A stretch of 64,000 bases of DNA, taken from Haliscomenobacter sp040401995 (GTDB lineage Bacteria; Bacteroidota; Bacteroidia; Chitinophagales; Saprospiraceae). Below the pieces are notes generated by a model. The model made no database searches and was not told the origin of the DNA. It saw only the letters and a program-made list of their open reading frames with translations. Numbering within the stretch: the stretch's first letter is position 1; every line of letters begins with the position of its first letter. Shown in pieces: positions 44,584 to 52,343 of this stretch. Location: assembly GCA_040401995.1 (NCBI GenBank), contig JBBANM010000029.1, positions 6,127 to 70,126 of the forward strand. Reading direction: 5' to 3'. The translations under genes and the position numbers were made by a program.

Positions 44584-45009
44584 TTACTCTGCAAATCCGT
44601 TTTTTGCCCAGCAGGTAATCTTATTGATGTCACTGGCGGATAGCTTGGTACCGGTATTTGGCATTCGGCTACAGTTGCTTTCCCAATTGATCGCGCACAA
44701 AAGGGAGTGTTCGTTGAACTGTTTTTGGGAGCTTGCATAGGTCGCTAAATTCAACCCATGCGCTGGGTTTTTAGCCCCATGACATCCTGATGTGGCGCAA
44801 TTGGCATCAAAAATCGCCTTAATGGATTTAGTGTAGGTGTTATTGACCACATCGATACCAGTGCAATCGGCACGATTGAAGTAGTCGGCATTGGTGAAAC
44901 CTGCGCCTGCGCCGTCATCGTCGTCTTCTTTTTCACAACTATTGAACACCAGCATGCTTGACAAAAGGAAGATCGCTCCAATCTGGAGCATAAAACGAGT
45001 TCTTTTCAT
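44584..45009 (-). CDS. Small lipoprotein with an atypical (CX4CH) haem-binding motif
   Basis: A 141-residue lipoprotein: a hydrophobic signal ends in the lipobox VFNSC, followed by an acidic spacer (EKEDDDDGAGAG). The mature part has DANCATSGCHGAKNPAHGLNL, i.e. Cys-X4-Cys-His instead of the usual CXXCH, and an RMPNTGTKL stretch that could supply a distal methionine. The C-terminal DINKITCWAKNGF resembles the end helix of small cytochromes c. Similar domains are common in Bacteroidota, where the extended spacing is tolerated. It is convergent with the dehydrogenase-cytochrome gene and may belong to the same electron path. Confidence 0.7.
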   Translation of the reverse strand: MKRTRFMLQIGAIFLLSSMLVFNSCEKEDDDDGAGAGFTNADYFNRADCTGIDVVNNTYTKSIKAIFDANCATSGCHGAKNPAHGLNLATYASSQKQFNEHSLLCAINWESNCSRMPNTGTKLSASDINKITCWAKNGFAE

Positions 45010-45317
45010 TTTGTTTTTGTGTTTGTTTGAGAACGTTGGGAGCGTTGGAAAATCTCGTGGCCAAAATTATTTTTTTTCTGTAATGTTTATACGGTTAAAT
45101 ATAAATTAGTACGCAATTAACAAAGAGTCTTGTTTCTAGGCTGTCTCCTTCCTTAAGAGCTTGCTCTTCCTCGCCTCAGAACCGCAACCCTAAAGTGTGT
45201 TTGGATTTTTAGTTCACTGCGCAATCGAGCCAAAATCCTGAACAAGTTCAAAAAAAGAGCTGCCACTGGAAATTGATCCAGTAGCAGCTCTTTTAAATTA
45301 ATGGCCCTTCATTTTAA
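45010..45317. other. Intergenic region with a transposable-element relict
   Basis: No gene is seen in these 308 bp. The segment 45193-45245 (AAGTGTGTTTGGATTTTTAG, then TTCACTGCGCAATCGAG.CAAAAT) matches the right arm of the foldback element at 743-947 for about 50 bases with substitutions; its partner end is absent. The terminator of the protease gene occupies 45253-45294. Confidence 0.6.
45253..45294 (-). terminator. Terminator of the papain-like protease gene
   Basis: AAAAGAGCTGCCACTGGA (45253-45270) pairs with TCCAGTAGCAGCTCTTTT (45277-45294) with one mismatch; read leftward it ends in a run of T. Confidence 0.88.
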
Positions 45318-47552
45318 TTATTGGACTGGAAATAAAAACCACCACGCCGTAACAGCTGCATCTGGCAATGCGGCAAAACCCAATTTCCCATTGTCAAAAA
45401 ACAGACTTTGCCCCGTTCTCCAACGGTTTTTGATCAGGTATGTCCCTGTTGGGGTGGGTTTAAGTTCCCAATGAGCACTCCAGGCGCCATCGTGAATTAG
45501 AGCCGTAGAAAGCTGCCCGGTTTCTACTTGGAGCCGCTGATCGGGTTTCCAGAGGTTTTGGATCCAAAAGTAGGAAGTACCTGGCACGGGCACCAGTTTC
45601 CATTGAGCGCTCCAAGCACCATCTTGGATTTGGTCAAGGCTGAGGGGGCCTTTTTCGATGTTGATGCGCAAATCAGGCCTCGCCATGTTGACAATGCGCA
45701 CCAATTTGTTGCTCAAAGCGTTTGCAGGGGGATTAGGTGTAACTGCTACAGTGGGTGTTGAACCTCCTCCAGCCGGAGTTCCTCCCATAGTTGCGCCAAT
45801 CGACGCCCCTGCTGGGCCTGCCCCAACCAGGGCTTCGAGGATGAGCCGTTTGGCTTCGTCGGCACTGACCCGATTACCTGCTAGGTCACATACGTAATAA
45901 TTGCCCGGGAAATACATCTCTTGATCCAGGTCACAGGAGTTGGTTCTGAACTTACAAAAACCGTTGTCACCCCATTGTGGGCCCCAGCTGTTTTGCACTT
46001 CCCAGTAGGCACAATCATTGTCATTGACATCTGGATAAGTAAATCCTGTTACCATTACGGCATGGCCGGTCACATCTCCTTTATCTCCTGCTCCAGATTG
46101 ATAGATATTCCCTCCGTAAATCTTTTTGGATCCTACGTAGGCCGAAAAGTCTTGGTAAACTGTAAAATCCGCCAGCAACACTTCTTTTTTCAGCAAGTAC
46201 TCGCGCATGCGGTCTTGCCTGCTCACTTGTGGATTTGCAACGACGGGTTTGCTTTCCAACCCCAGCGCGTTAACCATGGAGACACTGCCATCGCTGTTGA
46301 TTATGTAGTAGTTATCGAGCCGAATCCCGTAATTTTTGTTCCCATTTTGAAAAGGGATGGTCACGTTACAAGCTTTTGTTAAAGCTGAGTAAATCGCCCA
46401 GCCGTATCCTTGCTTTCTGGTTTTAGGATCTGGATCTCTTAAACTATAAAACCAGGAGGCATTGAACATTGACTTGGACAGGTTCGAAACTTTTGCTCGG
46501 TCATCTGCGGATAATTGCCCCGGAGCCAGCATAGAATTGATCACTTTAGATGCAATCGCTGAGGTAGTAGAAAAAGCGACACAGGCGCCCTCACTTCCTT
46601 GGTTGGCAACTGCATCGGTACGGGTACCGTTATCGGGGTCCATCAATGTGAACCTGGCAGGCATGCCCGCCGGACGTGGTTTAAGGGTTTCTTTGCTCAC
46701 CGTAGCAAAATAGTGCCCTTCGGAGGTAAATTCATTGCCAATGAGGTTATTGTCGATGTCGCTTTTGCTGATGCGGATTTCACCGATTACATCGTCGGGA
46801 TTAGGATCAGGATCGTCTTCCTTGATTCGGATGATAATGTTGTCTTGCACATTCCAGGAACCAGGTAAGAGCCAATATTCTTTTTTGGCAGCATCTGAGA
46901 TGGTGAGCATTTCGGCCAGTGGCGTTAAAAAGTCAATTTCAAATGCACCTTGGCTGCGTTCATTCATGGAATAGGTAGATATCGTGATGGGTGTGCCGCC
47001 ATCTACAATTACTTCGAGATAAACCTCGTCTTCTCCGTCGTCGGTCGTTTCAAGGCAGTGCAAGCCATTAAAGACCAGTTTGAACGGAGCCGCCGTAGCG
47101 ACAACAGGAGTCGAAATTTTAGTCAAGGAATAAGAAACATCATAGTTGGCGCCTTCCGCACTGCCTTGGCCCGTTAGATCTTTGTTGCCTACGGGGCTAC
47201 TAGAGAACAACTGAATCGATCCAATTAGATCATCACCGCTGGCATCGTCAAGTTCTTTGATCAGAATGGTACAGCTGGAACGGAACGTAAAACTATAAGG
47301 TGGATACCAAGTGGCAATATTAGAGTCTTCGTTCATAGATTTGTAGCCACTGTTCCCTGGATAGCGGGTTGCAGCACCTCCATCAATCGTCACCTCAAGA
47401 TAAATTTCGTCTTCTCCACCTTCAGTAGTTTCGTTGCAAAATATTTTGGTCACTTTAGCTTCGTAAGCAACCTGGGCACTAATTCTTTGGGCAAGCCCGA
47501 GTGTACAACATAAAAGCATTAGATATGCCAAATAATTTATTTGTTTTTTCAT
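45318..47552 (-). CDS. Secreted papain-family (C1) cysteine protease with ricin-like C-terminus
   Basis: A 744-residue exported protein. After the signal peptide (LMLLCCTLGLAQRISAQ) come two related beta domains, each with a CxETTxxGEDExYLEVxxDGG block (about residues 35-140 and 165-290). The catalytic C1A domain follows: NQGSEGACVAFSTTSAIASK with the nucleophile Cys near 320, GHAVMVTGF with the His near 497, and QNSWGPQWGDNGF with the Asn near 522. After a Gly/Pro/Thr linker, the last 130 residues form a ricin-type beta-trefoil with three repeats (LSLDQIQDGAWSAQWKL and so on). There is no visible inhibitory propeptide. Confidence 0.87.
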   Translation of the reverse strand: MKKQINYLAYLMLLCCTLGLAQRISAQVAYEAKVTKIFCNETTEGGEDEIYLEVTIDGGAATRYPGNSGYKSMNEDSNIATWYPPYSFTFRSSCTILIKELDDASGDDLIGSIQLFSSSPVGNKDLTGQGSAEGANYDVSYSLTKISTPVVATAAPFKLVFNGLHCLETTDDGEDEVYLEVIVDGGTPITISTYSMNERSQGAFEIDFLTPLAEMLTISDAAKKEYWLLPGSWNVQDNIIIRIKEDDPDPNPDDVIGEIRISKSDIDNNLIGNEFTSEGHYFATVSKETLKPRPAGMPARFTLMDPDNGTRTDAVANQGSEGACVAFSTTSAIASKVINSMLAPGQLSADDRAKVSNLSKSMFNASWFYSLRDPDPKTRKQGYGWAIYSALTKACNVTIPFQNGNKNYGIRLDNYYIINSDGSVSMVNALGLESKPVVANPQVSRQDRMREYLLKKEVLLADFTVYQDFSAYVGSKKIYGGNIYQSGAGDKGDVTGHAVMVTGFTYPDVNDNDCAYWEVQNSWGPQWGDNGFCKFRTNSCDLDQEMYFPGNYYVCDLAGNRVSADEAKRLILEALVGAGPAGASIGATMGGTPAGGGSTPTVAVTPNPPANALSNKLVRIVNMARPDLRINIEKGPLSLDQIQDGAWSAQWKLVPVPGTSYFWIQNLWKPDQRLQVETGQLSTALIHDGAWSAHWELKPTPTGTYLIKNRWRTGQSLFFDNGKLGFAALPDAAVTAWWFLFPVQ

Positions 47553-47666
47553 CTTAAAGGTTTTATGGATAAAAATGGATGATTGTATGCTTCAAAACTA
47601 GTTGGAAATGGATTTGAAAAAAATAACCCGAGAGGGTGAAAAAAAAGGATAAAACCTCCAATGAAC

Positions 47667-47682
47667 TCACCCGATCGGGTGA
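47667..47682. promoter_or_regulatory. 16-bp perfect palindrome upstream of the protease
   Basis: TCACCCGATCGGGTGA is a perfect palindrome 115 bp before the protease start, and a half-site-like CGAGAGGGTGA lies about 30 bp nearer the gene. It may be an operator, but no matching regulator is known. Confidence 0.35.
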
Positions 47683-47702
47683 TCAGTGCTGGAACTTTAT
47701 TA

Positions 47703-47770
47703 AGAACAGGTGAATATTAAGTGATCGCTTTAGCCGCCAATCAACTATCTTTTGAGCCGCAATATGGTGT
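47703..47770 (+). repeat. Foldback repeat family B, partial copy
   Basis: AGAACAGGTGAATATTAAGT, then GCTTTAGCCGCC and CAATCAACTATCTTTTGAG.CGCAAT.TGG, match the reverse complement of 58285-58364. This copy lacks 13 bases (GCTATTTTGCCGT) found in the other. A separate imperfect inverted repeat (47806-47829 against 47844-47867, 22 of 24 pairs) follows immediately. Confidence 0.65.
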
Positions 47771-47867
47771 CAGACGGGATGACCAGGTGATTTTTGTCTC
47801 TTTCTTTTTTCGTCTTGTCGCGTTGCAAATGCTCGTCGTAGCTTTTGCAACCCGACAGGACGAAAAA

Positions 47868-48016
47868 TACACCAAAGGCGTGATGTTGGACATGGAGTAT
47901 GACCCACAACCGCCCTACAAAGCAGGCTCAGTAAAAAACACCGATAATATGGTAGTCGACATGATGTTGGAGATGTATGATATGGGGTTGCAGCAGAAGA
48001 TAAAAGGAAATAAATT
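47868..48016 (+). pseudogene. C-terminal fragment of a DJ-1/PfpI family protein
   Basis: An open stretch reads TKGVMLDMEYDPQPPYKAGS, then NTDNMVVDMMLEMYDMGLQQ, the conserved end of DJ-1/PfpI proteins (type 1 glutamine amidotransferase-like). The bases before it are repeat and foldback DNA, not the N-terminal two thirds of such a gene, and the nucleophile-cysteine region is missing. The strong terminator behind it probably belonged to the lost gene. Confidence 0.65.
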
Positions 48017-48060
48017 CAATCCAGCCTGGCAATACCACGGTGTTGACAGGCTGGATTGAA
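48015..48060 (+). terminator. Terminator of the lost DJ-1-like gene
   Basis: TTCAATCCAGCCTG (48015-48028) pairs perfectly with CAGGCTGGATTGAA (48047-48060). Confidence 0.7.
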
Positions 48061-48165
48061 AAAATTCTCAATACTTACCTTAGAATTCTCAACAATGATA
48101 GCAAACCGATAAATACCCAAAAACCGCAATGCCTTTTTATAGATTTTTGAGCAAAAGAATAGGAA

Positions 48166-50142
48166 ATGAAAAAGAATCTGATTTTAACATTTTTAGCTTT
48201 CATCTTACTTTTTTCATCGATACAGGGAAAAGGGCAGTCATATGACCGTGTTTACTGGCCTTTAATAACAATACCCCAAGAACTGATTGGCCGCTGGTAT
48301 TATGAAAGAGACCGTACTTTTATTTCCTTTACTAAATTAGGAGTACGACGCGACAGTCAAACCTGGCCTTACAATAACCTAAAAAAGCGAGGAGACACCC
48401 TCGTAATCAGTATCAATTTTAGATTTTCCACGCAAGAACTTGAAGTAGTTCAGCATGATTCAAAAACAATTCATATTTTTGCAAAACATAATATCTTTTT
48501 GCCTTCTAGTGATGATTACCCATTCACCTTTATCACTATGAAAAGGTGGAATGTTGCCCCTGAAACGCCGCTAGAATTTCGTGAACAAGCTGAAATGATT
48601 AGCCGGACGTATAATGATAATAATCCAGACGTTCATAAAAATGCACAAATCCCATTGTCGCTATTATCCAAAGAATGGGTAAAAAAAGCACGTCCATTTC
48701 ATGCATTCCCCAAAGAAATGCAAGGTTATTGGAAAAACATTTTGTCTTCACCCGATGATAAAGATCAACAGAATTTAACCATATATGAGCAAGGGATTGA
48801 AATGTCTCAATCTACCAAGAATACTTATCCATTAAATTATTCTAAGCTCAAGGGCATTTACGGCTGTGACAACCTTTTCGCTATTAGTTTTGACATAGAT
48901 GGCTATACCGTGTTGCGAGAGGTATTGCTTGAATTGAAAAATGACACCTTATACTTGCATAGTTTTGATTGGGGAGGCTATTTTGGCCAGCCTCCTTTAG
49001 CATTCACCTTTCAACATAAGCCCATTAAAATCACTCTTCCCAATCAGCTGTTAAGATTCTACTCAACAATTGATAACGTTACTTTTTCAAAATCTATACC
49101 GATCCGAGTTTACGAATCCGCAGGAGCAATAAGATTTTCAAAAGATGAATTGATTTGGGGTAAACATAAACTTCGTATCAAAGAAGTTTACAAAGGTTTT
49201 GTGGTCCCTTCTAAAAACCTCCTCAAACCCAACTACGATATCTTCGTGGAGGATGAATTTACCCGCCAACCCTATTTCTTGAGTTTAATCTTTGATGACT
49301 CATTTAACACCTATTTTTTGTACGCCTTCAATTTTCCTCGACAACAAGTTGACGGAACCATAAGCATATTTCCCTGGATATATATGCTCCCTAAGTTTGG
49401 AACTTTGACTTATCAACAGTTCTATTTGATCCTGTTTGGAGTCCCGATTTTACTCGTCGCTGTCATCGTTTACCTGTTCTATCGGTACCGCCGAAATCGA
49501 AACCTACGCCAACAGGCTCAACTGGCATTAAAAGGGTTACGCGCGCAGCTGAATCCCCATTTTTTATTCAATGCATTGTCATCGATACAGTCGTTGGTGA
49601 ATAAAAACGACAAGGAAGGTGCCAACCGTTACTTGAGCGGTTTTTCAAAACTGTTGCGGCATACCTTGTACCATTCCGATGAAGATTTTCTGAGTTTGGA
49701 AGATGAATTGGCAAACCTTAAACAGTATTGCGAATTAGAGGCCTTGCGTTCCCCGTTTGAGTTTACTATCAAAGTTGAAGAGGGAATTGACGTATTTAAC
49801 ACCGAAATTCCAGGGATGTTATTGCAGCCGTTTGTTGAAAACGCTATTTTCCATGGATTAAGGGATCATAATGGTCAACCCAAATTGGAAATTGAGATTT
49901 CCCAAACAGGGAATATGCTAACTTGTGAAATCGTCGATAACGGTCCAGGAATCAATTTTACCCTTGCCAAAAAACCGGCCAACTTGGAAGACAATGCGCA
50001 CTTGCATGGGATGGCATTGAGTCAGGAAAGGATCCGATTGCTCAATTTACGACTAGGTAAAAAAATCAAACTCAAGGTGCTAGATCGCCTTGCTACCGAA
50101 AATATGACAGGAACAAAAGTGATCATTACATTTTCAATATAA
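48166..50142 (+). CDS. LytS-type membrane histidine kinase with an unusual extracytoplasmic sensor
   Basis: The 658-residue kinase has a signal sequence (LILTFLAFILLFSSIQGKGQ) and a periplasmic part to about residue 420. One membrane helix (FYLILFGVPILLVAVIVYLFY) leads to a His_kinase core with LRAQLNPHFLFNALSSIQ (phospho-His near 464) and an ATPase domain (LLQPFVENAIFHGL, VDNGPGI). The sensor does not look like the usual propeller or tetratricopeptide region. It holds two short beta units, IGRWYYERDRTFISFTKLG and MQGYWKNILSSPDDKDQQNLT, that look related and lipocalin-like. The cognate LytTR regulator starts 13 bases after the stop. Confidence 0.85.
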   Translation: MKKNLILTFLAFILLFSSIQGKGQSYDRVYWPLITIPQELIGRWYYERDRTFISFTKLGVRRDSQTWPYNNLKKRGDTLVISINFRFSTQELEVVQHDSKTIHIFAKHNIFLPSSDDYPFTFITMKRWNVAPETPLEFREQAEMISRTYNDNNPDVHKNAQIPLSLLSKEWVKKARPFHAFPKEMQGYWKNILSSPDDKDQQNLTIYEQGIEMSQSTKNTYPLNYSKLKGIYGCDNLFAISFDIDGYTVLREVLLELKNDTLYLHSFDWGGYFGQPPLAFTFQHKPIKITLPNQLLRFYSTIDNVTFSKSIPIRVYESAGAIRFSKDELIWGKHKLRIKEVYKGFVVPSKNLLKPNYDIFVEDEFTRQPYFLSLIFDDSFNTYFLYAFNFPRQQVDGTISIFPWIYMLPKFGTLTYQQFYLILFGVPILLVAVIVYLFYRYRRNRNLRQQAQLALKGLRAQLNPHFLFNALSSIQSLVNKNDKEGANRYLSGFSKLLRHTLYHSDEDFLSLEDELANLKQYCELEALRSPFEFTIKVEEGIDVFNTEIPGMLLQPFVENAIFHGLRDHNGQPKLEIEISQTGNMLTCEIVDNGPGINFTLAKKPANLEDNAHLHGMALSQERIRLLNLRLGKKIKLKVLDRLATENMTGTKVIITFSI

Positions 50143-50155
50143 GAGCTAGTACATC

Positions 50156-50893
50156 ATGATTAAGGCCTTACTGGTGGATGATGAAACCAATAACTTAGAA
50201 AATTTACGTATTCTGATCGAAAAATACTGTCCAGAAATCCAGATAATTGCCGAAGCGACTTCTATGCAATTAGGATTAGCGGCGTTCCATTTACATCAGC
50301 CAGAACTTATCTTTTTGGACATAGAAATGCCCGGAGGAAGTGGTTTTAAAATGCTTGACCAAATCAAACAGTATTCTTTTGAAGTGATTTTTGTAACTGC
50401 TTTTGATCACTACTCGCTCAAAGCGATTAAATACTCGGCGTTGGATTATTTGTTGAAACCGCTGGATATCATAGATTTAAAAATTGCGGTTCAAAAGGCT
50501 TTATTGCGGCTTTCTCATCAGGCCTTTCATCAGCAATTGGAGGTTTTACTTAGCCATGTTAACCCATCCCATAAATCAACGAAAATTGCGCTACCCTCTT
50601 CCGAGCGAATCGATTTTGTAGAGGTCAACGAAATTTGTTACTGCCAAGGAGAAAGCAATTACACCCATGTCAAGGTCGGCAGTAATCCGCCGATTTTGGT
50701 AGCCAAAACCCTCAAAGAGTTTGAAAGTTTATTGCAAGAACATCGGTTTTTTCGAACCCATCAATCCTGGTTGATTAATTTAAATTTTGTAGTCTCTTTC
50801 GTTCGAAAAGATGGCGGGTATGTGTTGATGCGTGATGGCGTACAGATACCCATTTCACAACAAAAAAGGAAGGCCTTATTACAACTGCTTTAG
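50156..50893 (+). CDS. LytTR-family response regulator
   Basis: The 245-residue protein pairs with the kinase just upstream. The receiver domain begins IKALLVDDETNNLENL, the phospho-acceptor aspartate is in LIFLDIEMPGGSG (about residue 53), and VTAFDHYSLKAIKYSALDYLLKP completes it. The C-terminal LytTR DNA-binding domain follows (EICYCQGESNYTHVKVGSN, FFRTHQSWLINL). LytTR proteins bind short direct repeats upstream of targets; none is obvious here. The two genes form a compact operon, and the target genes are unknown. Confidence 0.92.
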   Translation: MIKALLVDDETNNLENLRILIEKYCPEIQIIAEATSMQLGLAAFHLHQPELIFLDIEMPGGSGFKMLDQIKQYSFEVIFVTAFDHYSLKAIKYSALDYLLKPLDIIDLKIAVQKALLRLSHQAFHQQLEVLLSHVNPSHKSTKIALPSSERIDFVEVNEICYCQGESNYTHVKVGSNPPILVAKTLKEFESLLQEHRFFRTHQSWLINLNFVVSFVRKDGGYVLMRDGVQIPISQQKRKALLQLL

Positions 50894-51036
50894 AGCGTGT
50901 TTGAGAAAAGAAAGCAAATCCTGAATCGCTCAATCAAATCTACCTTAAAAATCTCCGCCACATAACCCCATTTCCTAGCCAAAATTTACTTATCTTTACC
51001 TGATTTTTAATTCTTCTACTTTAAAAGAAACACCCA

Positions 51037-52332
51037 TTGAACTTTTCTGAATTTGGATTACACCCCAAGCTGCTTGCTGGCATTGACGCGCTGAACTTCA
51101 AAACCGCAACCCCCATCCAGCAACAAGCCATCCCCTTGGTTTTGCAAGGAAAAGACCTCATCGCTGTGGCCCAGACGGGAACCGGAAAAACGGCTGCTTT
51201 TGTATTGCCCATTTTGCACAAAATCCTTGAGGCGCCCGATACCAATTTTACCAAAGCACTGATCATTGTCCCTACCCGCGAATTGGCGGTGCAAATCGAT
51301 CAGGTAATTGAGGCTTACTCTTATTTTACTGGCGTTTCCTCGATTGCCGTTTACGGCGGTAGCAACGGTAAAGATTTCAACCAAGAAAAAATAGCGTTGA
51401 CCAGCGGCGCCGATATCATCATCGCTACTCCTGGCCGACTCATTGCCCACCTCAATATGGGCTACGTGAATTTTTCGCATTTGCGCTTTTTGGTCTTGGA
51501 TGAAGCGGATCGCTTATTGGATATGGGTTTCCAACCCGACCTAATGAAGATCATCAATAGCCTCAACCCCAAACGCCAAAGTGTATTGTTTTCGGCTACC
51601 ATGCCCAATAGTGTTTCCGTACTCGCTCGCACTTTGCTCAATAACCCGGCCAGCGTGAGCATTGCGATCTCGAAACCAGCTGAAGGCGTTACGCAAGGCG
51701 CATATGTAGTGCACGATAGCCAAAAACTCAATTTGGTGGTCGATCTTCTCAAAGACAAAGTTGGGCAACGGATCATTGTTTTTTGCTCTACCAAACAAGC
51801 GGTAAGCCAACTCTACCAACGCCTCAAAGCCCGCAACTTACCTATCGGACAAATCAGCAGCGATGTGGAGCAAGACCAGCGGGAACAGATCATGCTCGAC
51901 TTTCGCAACCGAAAAATTGATATCCTCGTAGCTACCGATGTACTGAGCCGAGGGATTGATATTGAAGGCATCGACATGGTCATCAATTACGATGTGCCGC
52001 GCGATGCCGAGGATTATGTGCACCGTATTGGTCGTACTGCCCGTGCTGAGCGCAAAGGCGCGGCATTAACCTTGATCTCCATCAATGATCAACAACGGTT
52101 CAAACGCATTGAGGCGCTGATTGGCAAAGAGATCGAAAAATTACCGGTACCTGCCTTTTTAGGACCTGCTCCCGAGTACAACCCTAGCAAACGTCCGATG
52201 TCAACGCAGGGAGGTCATGGCGGCGGCCCTCGTAAACCGCCTTTTCGCGGGCCAAAAAGCAACTCAAAGGGAGGATCTGGAGGTAGAGGAAATAATACCG
52301 GCCAACGCCCAAGCAGTCGACCAAAAGATTAA
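51037..52332 (+). CDS. rhlE: DEAD-box RNA helicase, RhlE-like
   Basis: The 431-residue ATP-dependent RNA helicase has the motifs in order: Q-motif (FGLHPKLLAGIDALNFKTAT), AQTGTGKT, PTRELA, TPGRL, DEAD (VLDEADRLLDMGF), SAT, and the second RecA domain with ATDVLSRGIDIEGID and HRIGRTAR. The Arg/Gly/Pro-rich tail (GGHGGGPRKPPFRGPKS) is typical of RhlE-type proteins in ribosome assembly or cold adaptation. No ATG fits: the start appears to be TTG at 51037, giving MNFSEFGLHPKLL as expected. A TATCTTTA box at 50991 may be its -7 element. The amino acid permease starts 11 bases after the stop. Confidence 0.88.
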   Translation: MNFSEFGLHPKLLAGIDALNFKTATPIQQQAIPLVLQGKDLIAVAQTGTGKTAAFVLPILHKILEAPDTNFTKALIIVPTRELAVQIDQVIEAYSYFTGVSSIAVYGGSNGKDFNQEKIALTSGADIIIATPGRLIAHLNMGYVNFSHLRFLVLDEADRLLDMGFQPDLMKIINSLNPKRQSVLFSATMPNSVSVLARTLLNNPASVSIAISKPAEGVTQGAYVVHDSQKLNLVVDLLKDKVGQRIIVFCSTKQAVSQLYQRLKARNLPIGQISSDVEQDQREQIMLDFRNRKIDILVATDVLSRGIDIEGIDMVINYDVPRDAEDYVHRIGRTARAERKGAALTLISINDQQRFKRIEALIGKEIEKLPVPAFLGPAPEYNPSKRPMSTQGGHGGGPRKPPFRGPKSNSKGGSGGRGNNTGQRPSSRPKD

Positions 52333-52343
52333 CTACTACCGTT

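Noticed and set aside
50893..50908. AGAGCGTGTTTGAG after the LytTR gene, similar to the foldback-element end
   Set aside because: Only about 12 bases match, the following bases diverge, and no second end or duplication is visible.
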